Shown here piece after piece: positions 48,950-59,132 of a DNA stretch of 64,000 nucleotides (position 1 is the first letter of the stretch; the number at the start of each line of letters is the position of its first letter). Made by a program: the position numbers and the translations under genes. Under the pieces are notes generated by a model that was not told the origin of the DNA, searched no databases, and saw only the letters and a program-made list of their open reading frames with translations. This DNA is from Marinobacter mobilis (lineage in GTDB: Bacteria > Pseudomonadota > Gammaproteobacteria > Pseudomonadales > Oleiphilaceae): assembly GCF_900106945.1 (NCBI RefSeq), contig NZ_FNNE01000003.1, positions 1-64,000 of the forward strand, in the 5' to 3' direction.

Positions 48950-50983
48950 TTACATGATCCGCATGCCGGGCGTAGCCCCGGAATCCGGTGACAGAATGAA
49001 GATTTCCTTGCCGCCCGGTCCCGCTGCCAGCACCATGCCTTCGGACAGTCCAAATTTCATTTTCCGGGGCTTCAGGTTGGCAACCATCACGGTAAGCCGA
49101 CCTTCCAGGTCTTCCGGTTTGTAGGCTGACTTGATCCCTGCGAAGACGTTGCGATCACCGTGGCCGATATCCAGCGTCAGGCGCAGCAACTTGTCGGCAC
49201 CTTCAACATGCTCAGCTTTGACAATCCGGGCGACGCGGAGGTCGACCTTGGCAAAGTCGCCAAATTCTATCTCATCGGCGACCGGTTCAATATTGGCTGC
49301 CGGGGCTGGCTCGGCCGTCTCTGCACTCACCTCTTCTTTCGAAGCTTCCAGCATTTTCTCGATCAGCGGCATCTCAACCCGGTTCATCAGCGGCTTGAAC
49401 TTGTTGATGCTGTGGTTTTCGAGCAGATTGCCGCGGTTGTTCCAGTCCAGGGCACTGTTGAGAAACTCCGCAGAAGCCTCCGCGGTTTTAGGCAGAACTG
49501 GAGCAAGGTAGGTCATCAGCAGGCGGAACATGTTGATGGCATTGCTGCAAATTGCCTGCAGGCGATTATCCTGACCTTCCTGTTTGGCAACGACCCAGGG
49601 CTGCTCGTCATTGACGTACTGGTTGGCAATGTCGGCCAGCTCCATCACTTTGCGCATGGCGCGGCCATAGTCACGGGATTCATAGTGCTCGGCGATCTCT
49701 TCACCGGCGGCCACGAAGGCATTCAGCTTGTCGGTTTCGGTAACCTGGCCAAGCTGGCCATCAAAACGCTTGGTGATAAAGCCGGCACTGCGGCTGGCAA
49801 TGTTGACCACTTTACCCACCAGGTCGGAATTGACCCGGGCCGCAAAATCTTCCAGGTTCAGGTCCATGTCATCAACGCCGCTGCCGAGCTTGGCCGCGAA
49901 GTAGTAACGCAGGTATTCCGGATTCAGGTGATCCAGATAGGTGCGGGCCATGATAAAGGTGCCACGAGACTTGGACATCTTCTTGCCGTTAACGGTGACA
50001 AAGCCGTGGGCCCAGACCGCGCTTGGGGTACGGAAGCCTGCGCTGTGGAGCATCGAAGGCCAGAACAGGGCGTGGAAGTTGATGATGTCTTTGCCAATGA
50101 AATGGTACACCTCGGCGTCGGAGTCCGGTCCCCAGAACCGGTTGAAGTCGATACCTTCGCGATCGCACAGGTTCTTGAAGCTGGCCAGGTAACCGATCGG
50201 GGCATCCAGCCAGACATAGAAGTACTTGCCCGGTGCATCGGGGATCTCGAATCCGAAATAGGGGGCATCACGGCTGATGTCCCATTCCTGCAGACCAGCG
50301 TCCAGCCATTCGGCCAGCTTGTTGGCGATCTGGGGCTGCAGGGTGCCGCTGCGGGTCCAGTTCTGCAGGAAGTCTGAAAATTCCGGCAGACGGAAGAAAT
50401 AGTGCTCGGATTCTTTCTCGACCGGAGTCGCTCCGGAGACTGCGGATTTCGGGTTGATCAGCTCCGCAGGGGTATAGGTTGCTCCGCAGGCTTCACAGTT
50501 GTCGCCGTACTGATCCTCAGTCTTGCACTTCGGGCAGGTACCCTTGATGAAGCGGTCGGCCAGGAACATCTGCTTTTCCGGGTCGTAGGCCTGAGTGATC
50601 TTGCGGGTCGCGATATGGTCGTTTTCCTGCAGACGCCGGTAGATGTACTCCGAAAACTCCTTGTTCTCCTCCGAGTGGGTGGAGTGGTAGTTGTCGAAGT
50701 GAATGTGAAACCCGGCGAAGTCCGCCTGGTGCTCCTGACGGATACGATCAATCAGGGATTCTGCGGTAATGCCTTCCCGCTCCGCCCGTAGCATAATGGC
50801 CGTGCCATGAGCATCGTCGGCGCACACGTAATAACAGTTCTGACCGCGCATTCGCTGGTATCGGGCCCAGATATCCGTCTGGATGTACTCCAACAGGTGG
50901 CCCAGGTGAATCGGGCCGTTGGCGTAAGGCAGGGCGCTGGTTACCAGAATGTCGCGCTGTTTCTGTGCACTGGCTTGGGTCAT
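48950..50983 (-). CDS. metG: Methionyl-tRNA synthetase MetG
   Basis: This 677-residue class I synthetase carries the HIGH motif as [12 protein letters not shown] and KMSKS as [12 protein letters not shown] zinc-binding knuckle ([18 protein letters not shown]) is present, and a C-terminal tRNA-binding domain (~575-677, [19 protein letters not shown]) makes it the dimeric long form. I chose the ATG encoding [14 protein letters not shown]; a TTG eight codons earlier is less likely. It is divergent from apbC across 185 bp that should hold both promoters. Confidence 0.98.
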   Translation of the reverse strand: MTQASAQKQRDILVTSALPYANGPIHLGHLLEYIQTDIWARYQRMRGQNCYYVCADDAHGTAIMLRAEREGITAESLIDRIRQEHQADFAGFHIHFDNYHSTHSEENKEFSEYIYRRLQENDHIATRKITQAYDPEKQMFLADRFIKGTCPKCKTEDQYGDNCEACGATYTPAELINPKSAVSGATPVEKESEHYFFRLPEFSDFLQNWTRSGTLQPQIANKLAEWLDAGLQEWDISRDAPYFGFEIPDAPGKYFYVWLDAPIGYLASFKNLCDREGIDFNRFWGPDSDAEVYHFIGKDIINFHALFWPSMLHSAGFRTPSAVWAHGFVTVNGKKMSKSRGTFIMARTYLDHLNPEYLRYYFAAKLGSGVDDMDLNLEDFAARVNSDLVGKVVNIASRSAGFITKRFDGQLGQVTETDKLNAFVAAGEEIAEHYESRDYGRAMRKVMELADIANQYVNDEQPWVVAKQEGQDNRLQAICSNAINMFRLLMTYLAPVLPKTAEASAEFLNSALDWNNRGNLLENHSINKFKPLMNRVEMPLIEKMLEASKEEVSAETAEPAPAANIEPVADEIEFGDFAKVDLRVARIVKAEHVEGADKLLRLTLDIGHGDRNVFAGIKSAYKPEDLEGRLTVMVANLKPRKMKFGLSEGMVLAAGPGGKEIFILSPDSGATPGMRIM

Positions 50984-51168
50984 GTTAAAAGTCCGAACCT
51001 TGATCAAGAATGGTTGTGGTCAGAAGCGGGCACAGATGATACCTTCCGGGCGGCAATTTTTCATCTGGAACGCCCTAATTTATCGTGTTGAGGGTGTTGC
51101 CGGTCAATTTGGTGAGCGCCGGCTACGCCGATTGTGGATTTACCTGGTTTCAAACCCTGGAGAAAGGC

Positions 51169-52269
51169 ATGACTGAGATTTCCCGAGAAGCTCTGGAAGC
51201 AGCAATCAGAGAATACAAGGACCCTTATCTGGAGCGGGATCTCTATGACCTTGACGCCGTGAAATCGGTAACGGTGGAGGATAACGGGAACGTTGCCGTT
51301 GCCGTTGAGTTGCCCTATGCCAGCGAGGGTATTGCCGGGGCACTTCGGCAGTTGGTGGGTAACGCGGTTGAATTTGTGGATGGCGTTAACGACGTATCGG
51401 TCACGGTGACTCAGCGTATTCGTGCTCACCAGGCCCAGCGCGACCTGCAATCCATCGCCGGGGTCAAGAACATCATTGCGGTTGCTTCCGGAAAAGGCGG
51501 TGTCGGTAAATCCACCACCGCGGTCAATCTTGCGCTGGCTTTGAGTCAGGAAGGGGCCCGGGTGGGGATTCTCGATGCCGATATCTACGGGCCCAGTATC
51601 GGCATGATGCTGGGTATCAAGGAAGGTACCCGCCCGGATACCCGCGAGAACAAGTATTTTCTTCCGGTACAGGCCCATGGCTTGCAAGCCATCTCCATGG
51701 CCTTTCTGGTGACCGACAAGACGCCTATGGTTTGGCGTGGGCCAATGGTGAGCGGTGCGGTCCAGCAGCTGTTAACCCAAACCCTGTGGGATGAGCTGGA
51801 CTACCTTATCGTCGATATGCCGCCGGGAACCGGCGATATCCAGTTGACCCTGGCGCAGAAGGTCCCGGTGACGGGGGCGGTGATTGTGACGACGCCGCAG
51901 GACATCGCTCTGCTGGACTGCAAGAAGGGCATTGAAATGTTCCGTAAGGTCGACATTCCTGTACTGGGGGTGGTCGAGAACATGAGCGTGCATATCTGCA
52001 GCAATTGTGGGCATGAGGAGCCGCTGTTTGGTCATGGCGGTGGTGAGCGGGTGGCGGAAGAGTACAGCACCCTGCTACTGGGTCAGCTGCCGCTGCACAT
52101 GACGATTCGTGAGCAGACGGACAGTGGCAACCCATCGGTGGCTGCAGAGCCGGATTCGGAAGTCGCCCGCCGATACCGCGACATTGCCCGTCGGGTCAGC
52201 GCGAACCTGTCCCAGCGGGAGGCGAACCTCAGCGCGCCGATCCCCAGCATCTCAATCAGCGATGACTGA
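51169..52269 (+). CDS. apbC: Iron-sulfur cluster carrier ATPase ApbC (Mrp)
   Basis: This 366-residue protein has an N-terminal MIP18/DUF59 domain (~1-80) and a ParA/MinD-like P-loop ATPase domain with deviant Walker A (ASGKGGVGKSTTAVNL). A CxxC cluster-binding motif follows (HICSNCGHEEP). It carries or transfers [4Fe-4S] clusters to apo-proteins. I moved the start to the ATG with GGAG 8 bases upstream; the longer frame adds 28 residues with no family resemblance. It lies opposite metG, as in pseudomonads. Confidence 0.97.
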   Translation: MTEISREALEAAIREYKDPYLERDLYDLDAVKSVTVEDNGNVAVAVELPYASEGIAGALRQLVGNAVEFVDGVNDVSVTVTQRIRAHQAQRDLQSIAGVKNIIAVASGKGGVGKSTTAVNLALALSQEGARVGILDADIYGPSIGMMLGIKEGTRPDTRENKYFLPVQAHGLQAISMAFLVTDKTPMVWRGPMVSGAVQQLLTQTLWDELDYLIVDMPPGTGDIQLTLAQKVPVTGAVIVTTPQDIALLDCKKGIEMFRKVDIPVLGVVENMSVHICSNCGHEEPLFGHGGGERVAEEYSTLLLGQLPLHMTIREQTDSGNPSVAAEPDSEVARRYRDIARRVSANLSQREANLSAPIPSISISDD

Positions 52270-52362
52270 GAACTATTGATTTTGGCCATGTCCGGCGCGG
52301 GAAGGTAAACTACTGCGCCAGACTTTAGATGACTCCACAGAATTCACCGCGAGACAGAACTG

Positions 52363-52929
52363 ATGAGCATAAAATCCGATAAGTGGATCCGCCGCATGTC
52401 CGAAGGGGCCGGCATGATAGAACCGTATGAGCCGGGCCAGGTGCGGGAGTCCGAGAAAGGACGCGTGATCTCTTACGGTACTTCCAGCTATGGCTACGAC
52501 GTCCGTTGCAGCAATGAGTTCAAGATTTTCACCAACGTCCATTCTGCGACGGTGGATCCAAAGAACTTTGATGACAACAGTTTTGTCGATATCACCAGCG
52601 ATGTTTGCATTATTCCGCCCAACTCCTTTGCACTGGCCCGCACGGTTGAATACTTCCGTATTCCCCGTAATGTACTGACCGTGTGCCTTGGTAAGTCCAC
52701 CTATGCCCGTTGCGGTATCATCGTGAACGTCACGCCTCTGGAGCCGGAGTGGGAAGGTCACGTGACCCTTGAGTTTTCCAACACCACCAACTTGCCGGCA
52801 AAGATATATGCCAACGAGGGCGTTGCCCAGATGCTGTTCTTTGAATCCGATGAGATCTGCGACACCAGCTACAAAGATCGTGGTGGGAAATACCAAGGCC
52901 AGACCGGCGTAACGTTGCCCAAGACATGA
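52363..52929 (+). CDS. dcd: dCTP deaminase Dcd
   Basis: This 188-residue trimeric enzyme converts dCTP to dUTP for thymidylate synthesis. The catalytic block [20 protein letters not shown] and the Glu in [17 protein letters not shown] match the mono-functional enzyme, and the C-terminal [13 protein letters not shown] closes the active site. The gene lies 93 bases after apbC on the same strand. Confidence 0.98.
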   Translation: MSIKSDKWIRRMSEGAGMIEPYEPGQVRESEKGRVISYGTSSYGYDVRCSNEFKIFTNVHSATVDPKNFDDNSFVDITSDVCIIPPNSFALARTVEYFRIPRNVLTVCLGKSTYARCGIIVNVTPLEPEWEGHVTLEFSNTTNLPAKIYANEGVAQMLFFESDEICDTSYKDRGGKYQGQTGVTLPKT

Positions 52930-52963
52930 TGCCCCAACCAGTGTTGCAGCGGAGAGCGTCCCA

Positions 52964-53563
52964 GTGAATGCCAACCAGTTTTTCAAGGCCGTAGAGCAGT
53001 TGCAGGGGTGGCGTGAGACCGCCTTCCTGCTGGCCCTGGCGGAGCGTGGGTTTGTCAACTATGCGTTGTTTGCCGATGCGCTGGCGTTGAAAACCGGTGC
53101 CAAAATGCGCCAGTTACTGGACTTGTCCTGGGGGCTCCTGCAAGAAGATACAGAAGAAAGTGCCATCCCTCAGATGCTGACCAAGCTGGAGGCCCTGGCT
53201 CCGGACGTGGACGCCTACGATGCCTACGGGGTGTATCCGGCCTACGATTTTTGCCGGTTGCTGGAGGGGGCGCTGCTGAGCCGGCTGAACCCGGGCAAGC
53301 ATCGCGCCAGCGAAGCAGCCCAGTGGGCGACGGGCACGGTCATGTCCTTTATTGAAGTTTCTGAAGGTGATGACCTTGATGAGGATGATCTCGTCCGTCT
53401 GCTGGATCAGCACCCGTTGATGAAAGACGATAAGCAGTTCCAGCGTGAACTGGTGCTGTCGCTCAAGCGTCAACGTGTTCCCACCGAATCCTATGTCGAA
53501 GAGCTGAAGGCACTTGCGGAAAACGGCGGCATCAGCAATATCGGTATCTCGCTTCAGGACTGA
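52964..53563 (+). CDS. DUF416 (YjaG-like) protein
   Basis: This 199-residue cytoplasmic helical protein resembles E. coli YjaG: early QLQGWRETAFLLALAERGFVNY, mid DAYDAYGVYPAYDFCRLLE and the ending SNIGISLQD align with its blocks. No function is established for DUF416. The start codon is GTG, with a GGAG upstream. It follows dcd by 34 bases and ends at a hairpin terminator, so it may be co-transcribed with dcd. Confidence 0.9.
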   Translation: MNANQFFKAVEQLQGWRETAFLLALAERGFVNYALFADALALKTGAKMRQLLDLSWGLLQEDTEESAIPQMLTKLEALAPDVDAYDAYGVYPAYDFCRLLEGALLSRLNPGKHRASEAAQWATGTVMSFIEVSEGDDLDEDDLVRLLDQHPLMKDDKQFQRELVLSLKRQRVPTESYVEELKALAENGGISNIGISLQD

Positions 53564-53566
53564 TCT

Positions 53567-53592
53567 GCCCCTAAACTCAGTTAGGGGCTTTG
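53567..53592 (+). terminator. Terminator after the DUF416 gene
   Basis: GCCCCTAA-actcag-TTAGGGGC is an 8-bp perfect stem followed by TTTG. It starts 4 bases past the stop codon. The T-run is short, so termination may be partial. Confidence 0.65.
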
Positions 53593-53638
53593 TGCCAAAC
53601 CTCCTTCGATGTCCACCTGACAGAAATGGCCCAGAACC

Positions 53639-54907
53639 ATGAAACTTTCTGCATTTGGCCGGAAATTCACCTCCGGCGCTGGCATTACATCATTGATGGA
53701 AGACCTCGGTAACGCACTCGCGTCCGGAGATGAGATGGTCATGATGGGGGGTGGTAATCCCGGACACATCCCCCAGGTGCAGGAGAGATTTTCAGAGATC
53801 CTTCATGAGCTTGCCATCGACCAGGCGGCCGTTCGCCGGCTGGTGGGCATTTATGATCCCCCGCAGGGTGAAAAGCAGTTCATCAGCGCTCTGACGGACA
53901 TGCTCAACCAGGAGTATGGCTGGGGACTGAAGCCTGAGAACATTGCCCTGACCAACGGCAGCCAGGCAGCCTTCTTCATGTTATTCAACATGTTCGGCGG
54001 TGATTACGGTGACGGTTCCCGTAAGCACATTCTGCTGCCAATGGCACCGGAATACATTGGCTATGCGGATGCCGGTATCGCTCCGGAATTGTTCAAGGCG
54101 GTGCGACCGGACATTACGTTTACGGATGCCCATGAGTTCAAGTACCGGGTCGACTTTGACGCGGTTGAGGTGACGGCAGAAACCGGCGCTATCTGTGTGT
54201 CCCGGCCGACCAATCCCACCGGTAACGTGGTCACGGATGAGGAGCTGGCGCGGCTTGAAGTACTGGCCCGAGCCCACGATGTACCGTTGATTGTCGACGG
54301 CGCCTACGGTACGCCATTCCCCAGTCTGTTGTTCGTCGATGCGACCCCGCACTGGAATGAGCAGATCGTTCTGTGCCTCAGTCTCTCGAAATTAGGGCTG
54401 CCGGCAGCCCGGACCGGCATAGTGATTGCTGCTGAGCCGATCATTGAGGCGCTGGCGAGTGTGAATGCAATCATGAACCTGGCCACCGGCAGTTTTGGCG
54501 CTATGGTGGCTGAGCCGCTGGTACGCAGTGGCGAGATCCTGTCTCTGAGCCGGGATGTGGTGTGTCCATTCTACAAGGGGAAAATGGAGCGGGCCGTGTC
54601 GGAGTTTTCTGCTGCCATGGGAGAGCACTGTCGCTGGTATGTGCATAAACCAGAAGGGGCAATGTTTCTGTGGCTCTGGTTTCCGGGGTTGCCGGTCAGC
54701 AGTCTTGAACTCTACCAGCGCCTGAAGGCCCGGGGAGTTCTGGTGGTCTCCGGACATTATTTCTTCCCGGGGCTGCCAGACGATGGCTGGCGCCACCGCA
54801 ATGAGTGTCTGCGTGTGACCTACTCCCAGGACGATGAGCAGGTGGCGAAAGGGTTGCGGATAATTGCCGACGAAGTGAAAACCATCTGGGCCGAAGCCGG
54901 GCACTAG
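53639..54907 (+). CDS. avtA: Valine-pyruvate aminotransferase AvtA
   Basis: This 422-residue fold-type I PLP enzyme transfers the amino group between valine and pyruvate, linking branched-chain and alanine metabolism. The AvtA-specific N-terminus LSAFGRKFTSGAGITSLMEDLG is present. The PLP Lys is in CLSLSKLGLPAARTG, and other PLP-fold blocks are TNGSQAAFFMLFN and SRPTNPTGNVV. It stands alone between a terminator and a convergent gene. Confidence 0.97.
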   Translation: MKLSAFGRKFTSGAGITSLMEDLGNALASGDEMVMMGGGNPGHIPQVQERFSEILHELAIDQAAVRRLVGIYDPPQGEKQFISALTDMLNQEYGWGLKPENIALTNGSQAAFFMLFNMFGGDYGDGSRKHILLPMAPEYIGYADAGIAPELFKAVRPDITFTDAHEFKYRVDFDAVEVTAETGAICVSRPTNPTGNVVTDEELARLEVLARAHDVPLIVDGAYGTPFPSLLFVDATPHWNEQIVLCLSLSKLGLPAARTGIVIAAEPIIEALASVNAIMNLATGSFGAMVAEPLVRSGEILSLSRDVVCPFYKGKMERAVSEFSAAMGEHCRWYVHKPEGAMFLWLWFPGLPVSSLELYQRLKARGVLVVSGHYFFPGLPDDGWRHRNECLRVTYSQDDEQVAKGLRIIADEVKTIWAEAGH

Positions 54908-54935
54908 CGAGCCCGGGCCGGCTCTGGGTGTCGGC

Positions 54936-55709
54936 CTAGGGTGTCAGGTTGGTGTTCTCGATATGTATTTCATAAGTGGTGCCGTCTGGTTCTTTCTGCG
55001 TCAGGCGCACCATCATGTGATCCCACTCCGGGGCGAACCACATCAGGGTTTCCCGCTTGCTCGTTTCACTTCGAACCTTCTCAATCTTGACGGTCCGGGC
55101 TTCACCAAGGCGGGTCGTCAGGGTTTCTTCTCCAATCACTGAAAACTGATCCTCGTCGAAGCGGCCTTTATCGATCACGTGGTAGCTCATTTCCGTCATG
55201 CCGGCGCGAATATCCTGGTGCAGTTGTAACTGGTAGCCGAGCGGATCAAGGCTGCCATCCCGCAGGGGGAGGCTGAAGGTCCGGCCTTCATGATCGCCCC
55301 GGGCGATACCGTTTTCCCAGTCAAAGTCGATTGCGCGAGTCCGGTCGCGGATAAAGACGCCGGATAGCTTATAGCGATAACGTAACGGCTGGACCTGAGT
55401 GCCCGTCCAGCGGAAGAGTACCGACTCTTCGATATCAGCGATGAATGAGTCGACCTTGAACCGGTAGCTCCAGAGCCCGTCATCTTGCCGTTGCAGGACG
55501 CGAGTAGCCTGTCCGTCGATGGCAACCCCTTTGTTGAGGGAAGCGCGGAAGCTGGCGGAGTATGGCACCAGTTCCGGGTAAGGCATGTCCTGTGGCGCGG
55601 CATCGCTCATCTGCTCGTCTGCATGGCTGGCGCTTATGGGGGCAAGCAGCAAAAGGCAGGCGATGATCAGGGCGAAAACGCCGTTAAGGTGGTGTTCCAC
55701 AGCGGGCAT
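54936..55709 (-). CDS. DUF3108 periplasmic protein
   Basis: This 257-residue protein has a Sec-type signal (~10-30, GVFALIIACLLLLAPISASHA). Its beta-rich DUF3108 domain has the blocks YSASFRASLNKGVAIDG, YRYKLSGVFIRDR and PLGYQLQLHQDI. The family has no firm biochemical role. It lies downstream of purN on the same strand, a pairing also seen in Pseudomonas, but 163 bp and a hairpin separate them here. Confidence 0.9.
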   Translation of the reverse strand: MPAVEHHLNGVFALIIACLLLLAPISASHADEQMSDAAPQDMPYPELVPYSASFRASLNKGVAIDGQATRVLQRQDDGLWSYRFKVDSFIADIEESVLFRWTGTQVQPLRYRYKLSGVFIRDRTRAIDFDWENGIARGDHEGRTFSLPLRDGSLDPLGYQLQLHQDIRAGMTEMSYHVIDKGRFDEDQFSVIGEETLTTRLGEARTVKIEKVRSETSKRETLMWFAPEWDHMMVRLTQKEPDGTTYEIHIENTNLTP

Positions 55710-55837
55710 TCCAGGACTCCTGGCAGGAAATGCGGATGATTTTAATTATGTGTTGTCCTGATTCTAGCCTGCTATCGCAAAATTGGTGTGACAAAACCGT
55801 AAGTTGGGGCGCGGTCAGAGCCGAAAACGAGGCGGGT

Positions 55838-55863
55838 GCCGCTGCCCCTGATGGGGCAGTGGC
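55838..55863 (-). terminator. Hairpin downstream of purN
   Basis: GCC-CTGCCCC / GGGGCAG-GGC arms with one G-T pair and a TGAT loop begin 10 bases past the purN stop on the minus strand. There is no proper T-run, only CGTTTTC further on. It may attenuate read-through into the DUF3108 gene. Confidence 0.45.
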
Positions 55864-55872
55864 CAAGTGTGG

Positions 55873-56535
55873 TCAGTCCGCAGACAGAACCATGGGGGCT
55901 GGCACGGGCTGGCCGTCGAAACATACCTGGTCGTCCACCAGTCGCAGGCGGCCTTCACAGAACCAACGCAGGACGATCGGGTAGAGCAGGTGTTCTTTCT
56001 CCTGGACTTTCCGCGCAAGGCTGGCGGCGGAATCGCCGCTTTCAACCGGCACTTCCGCCTGGGCAATGACCGGGCCGCCATCCAGATCTTCGGTCACAAA
56101 GTGGATGGACACGCCGTGCTTGCTGTCACCGGCATCGAGCACCCTTTGGTGAGTGTTCAGGCCGGTATAGTGAGGCAGAAGGGAGGGATGAATGTTCAAC
56201 ATGAGGCCGTGGAAGGCGCGGACAAAATCGGCGGTCAGGATGCGCATGAAACCTGCGAGCACGACGACATCCGGACTGTGGCGTACGATTTCCGCCCTCA
56301 ATGCGGCGTCGAAGCCTTCCCGTGAGTCGAACCTGGTATGGTCGACAGTGAAGGTCTCGATGCCGGCCTGTTTGGCCCGCTCCAGGCCGAATGCGTCGGG
56401 GCGGTTGCAACCGACGGCCACAATGTCCCCCGGGAACTCCCGTTCCCGGGTCGCGTCAATCAGTGCCTGCAGGTTCGTTCCGCTGCCAGACACCAATACA
56501 ACAATGCGTGGCGTGGTGATGTCCTGTGATGTCAT
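55873..56535 (-). CDS. purN: Phosphoribosylglycinamide formyltransferase PurN
   Basis: This 220-residue enzyme formylates GAR with 10-formyl-tetrahydrofolate, step three of purine synthesis. The phosphate-binding loop is VSGSGTNLQALID. Catalytic residues are N114 and H116 (LMLNIHPSLLPHYTG) and D152 (FVTEDLDGG). The start overlaps the purM stop by one base. I found no PurR-like box upstream of the pair. Confidence 0.98.
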   Translation of the reverse strand: MTSQDITTPRIVVLVSGSGTNLQALIDATREREFPGDIVAVGCNRPDAFGLERAKQAGIETFTVDHTRFDSREGFDAALRAEIVRHSPDVVVLAGFMRILTADFVRAFHGLMLNIHPSLLPHYTGLNTHQRVLDAGDSKHGVSIHFVTEDLDGGPVIAQAEVPVESGDSAASLARKVQEKEHLLYPIVLRWFCEGRLRLVDDQVCFDGQPVPAPMVLSAD

Positions 56536-57596
56536 CAGGCCAGAAACTCCGGCGCGTAACGCACCACGGGATCGGCAGAGGCGTCGTCCTGGGATTCGAT
56601 AACACCGACCTGCCAGGCCTGCTCACCCATGCTCGCCAGTGCGTCGAGGGCGAGTTGCTTCTGATTGGCAGGCACGCAAATGATCATGCCGATGCCGCAG
56701 TTGAAGGTGCGGTACATTTCGTTGCTCTCGACACCGCCGGCTTCCTGCAGCCACTGAAATACCGGGGGCAGCGTCCAGCTGGCGGTATCGATCACCGCGC
56801 AGCTGCCTTTCGGCAGTACCCGGGGAATGTTCTCCGGCAAACCGCCGCCGGTGATGTGGGACATGGCGCGGATATCGACTTCTTTGCGCAGCTGCAGCAG
56901 ATTCTTGACGTAGATGCGGGTCGGTGCCATCAGGGCATCTGACAGCTTGGCGTCGCCCACCTTCTGGTCGAGATCGGCGTTGCTGACCTCGAGGATCTTG
57001 CGGATCAGGGAATAGCCGTTGGAATGTGGGCCGGATGAGCCCAGAGCGATCAGAGCGTCACCGGATTCAACCCGGGTACCGTCGATGATTTCGCTGCGTT
57101 CCGCGACACCAACGCAGAAACCGGCCAGGTCATAATCATCACCTTCGTACATGCCAGGCATTTCAGCAGTTTCGCCGCCCACCAGCGCACAGCCGGATTG
57201 CTCGCAGCCATCGCCGATACCGGCAACAACCTGCGCGGCCACATCGACGTTGAGCTTGCCAGTGGCGTAGTAGTCGAGGAAAAACAGCGGTTCGGCACCA
57301 CCGACCACAAGATCGTTGACGCACATGGCGACCAGATCAATGCCGATGGTGTCGTGTTTGGCGAGCTGCATGGCCAGGCGGAGCTTGGTGCCAACACCGT
57401 CGGTGCCGGAAACCAGCACCGGCTCCCGATAACCTGCCGGGATGGCGACCGTGGCTCCGAAGCCTCCCAGTCCACCCAGAACCTCAGGACGGCGGGTTCG
57501 TGCTGCTGTGTCCTTGATCCGGTTGACGAGTTCATTGCCGGCGTCAATGTCTACGCCAGCATCGCGATAGGTGAGAGAGGGCTTCTTGTCGCTCAT
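56535..57596 (-). CDS. purM: Phosphoribosylformylglycinamidine cyclo-ligase PurM
   Basis: This 353-residue AIR synthetase carries out step five of purine synthesis. It belongs to the ATP-grasp-unrelated PurM/PurL fold. Blocks include [47 protein letters not shown] and [15 protein letters not shown]. It starts the purMN operon and is divergent from the DUF2066 gene. Confidence 0.99.
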   Translation of the reverse strand: MSDKKPSLTYRDAGVDIDAGNELVNRIKDTAARTRRPEVLGGLGGFGATVAIPAGYREPVLVSGTDGVGTKLRLAMQLAKHDTIGIDLVAMCVNDLVVGGAEPLFFLDYYATGKLNVDVAAQVVAGIGDGCEQSGCALVGGETAEMPGMYEGDDYDLAGFCVGVAERSEIIDGTRVESGDALIALGSSGPHSNGYSLIRKILEVSNADLDQKVGDAKLSDALMAPTRIYVKNLLQLRKEVDIRAMSHITGGGLPENIPRVLPKGSCAVIDTASWTLPPVFQWLQEAGGVESNEMYRTFNCGIGMIICVPANQKQLALDALASMGEQAWQVGVIESQDDASADPVVRYAPEFLA

Positions 57597-57744
57597 GGTA
57601 TTGGAAACCGTTTTGGTCAGTGAGATAAGCGCGGGATTTTAACAGGTGCGGAGAGGGGCTCCAAATGCAATTGGCCTGTTTGCTACTCAGCTTAATAGGC
57701 TTGGTGTATCCTATGCGCCATTAAACGGAACTCCAGGGTGCTTC

Positions 57745-59100
57745 ATGCCAGGAACAGGTCGTTCGATCCAATCATCCAAGTCAGTCTTTTCTCGCTTTTT
57801 CCTCGCTGTTTTGTTCGTTATGGCCGGGTACGCTGCACCCGTCGCTGCGGTAACAGTTGATGGCCTCTATTCCGTTGAGGTTGCTGTGGCGGGGTCTGCC
57901 CCGGGTCAACTTCAGGACGGTTACGCTGATGGCCTGCGCAAGGTGCTGCTGCGGGTTTCCGGAGGCAGTGATGTACTGACTCTGGAAGGCGTTGACGAGT
58001 TGTTGGCCAATGCCGAATCACTTTTGCAGTCATATCAGCTTGTTCGCGGCGGAAGCTCGAATTCCGGTAGTCGCCTGCGAATGACGTTTGGTGCGGTGGG
58101 GGTCAATCAGGCGTTATCCGCAATCAATGCGCCGGTCTGGGGTGTGAACCGGCCGCTGACGCTGGCGTGGATTGCGGTGCAGGACAGGGCCGGTCGACGC
58201 CTGATCAGTCAAGGCCAGGGACAGGACGATGCCCAGTCGCTGCGCTGGCTGCGGGCATTCCAGGCTGCGTCGGTTGAGCGGGGATTGCCGCTGGCGGTTC
58301 CTCCTGCAGACGTGGCCAGTGATCGCACGCTGTTGTCCGAAGTCTGGGGCCAGTTCATGGAGCCGGTACGGCTTCAGTCCGAGGCTTTGGGTTACGATTT
58401 GCTGGCAGCTGTACGTATCAGCTTTGAAAGAAACAGCTGGCGCGCGTCGTGGTTGATCGAAGGCCGCGGGCTTGAGGCGACTGAGCAGACGGTTGAAGCC
58501 TCTTCGCCGGAATCCCTGGCCCAGCGGGTAGTGGGTGTCTGGGCAGACCAGTTGGCGGCGCGCTACGCCATTGCCGCCGGTGATGTGAGTGGCGCCCCCC
58601 AGGTCGATATCGTACTTGATGGGCTTGACTCCATGGCCGATTACGCTGCGGCCAAGCAGGCTCTGAGTGCGCTGGCCCCGGTATTGAGTGCGGGGCCGGT
58701 CAAGGTTCGTCGGGATCAGGCGACACTCCGGGTGGCGTTCTCCGGGGAACTGAGCCAGCTTGAAGAGTATATGGCGCTGGATACCCGGTTTGTTCCGGTC
58801 GCCAGCGTACCAGAGCTGACGGCTGACCTTGAACCAGACATGGCGGTTGGAGCGGATGAATCTGCAGGCGCCGAGGAACCATCATCTGAGGCCAATGGTG
58901 AATTCGAGACTGGCGACAACGAAGGCACTGCCGCCGACACCGTGGGCGAATCTGAGGAGGAAGCCGGGGAATTATTCAGCTATCAGCCGCTGACCCTGAG
59001 TGCTCAAGAAAAAGAACAGGCGTTTGAGTCCCTGTATCCGGTTCTCCACTACCGCTGGCAGGCGGAACCCGCAGCTGAGGGTATTGGACAGCGCGAATGA
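57745..59100 (+). CDS. DUF2066 exported protein
   Basis: This 451-residue protein has a Sec signal (~15-35, SRFFLAVLFVMAGYAAPVAA). The DUF2066 domain follows, with VDGLYSVEVAVAGSAPGQLQDGYADGLRKVLLRVSGG split across its start. A Glu/Ala-rich acidic linker (~375-415) precedes the C-terminus. I moved the start to an ATG with AGGG 6 bases upstream. The family is of unknown function and usually sits next to purM in gammaproteobacteria, as here. Confidence 0.88.
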   Translation: MPGTGRSIQSSKSVFSRFFLAVLFVMAGYAAPVAAVTVDGLYSVEVAVAGSAPGQLQDGYADGLRKVLLRVSGGSDVLTLEGVDELLANAESLLQSYQLVRGGSSNSGSRLRMTFGAVGVNQALSAINAPVWGVNRPLTLAWIAVQDRAGRRLISQGQGQDDAQSLRWLRAFQAASVERGLPLAVPPADVASDRTLLSEVWGQFMEPVRLQSEALGYDLLAAVRISFERNSWRASWLIEGRGLEATEQTVEASSPESLAQRVVGVWADQLAARYAIAAGDVSGAPQVDIVLDGLDSMADYAAAKQALSALAPVLSAGPVKVRRDQATLRVAFSGELSQLEEYMALDTRFVPVASVPELTADLEPDMAVGADESAGAEEPSSEANGEFETGDNEGTAADTVGESEEEAGELFSYQPLTLSAQEKEQAFESLYPVLHYRWQAEPAAEGIGQRE

Positions 59101-59132
59101 TGATACGGCACCGCTGAGGAATAGCGATCAAG

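Noticed and set aside
49160..50377. 405-codon open frame antisense to metG
   Set aside because: The metG signature motifs are on the other strand and this frame shows no protein-like pattern.
57597..57744. A PurR-type operator upstream of purM
   Set aside because: No sequence close to the known PurR palindrome is visible in the divergent region.
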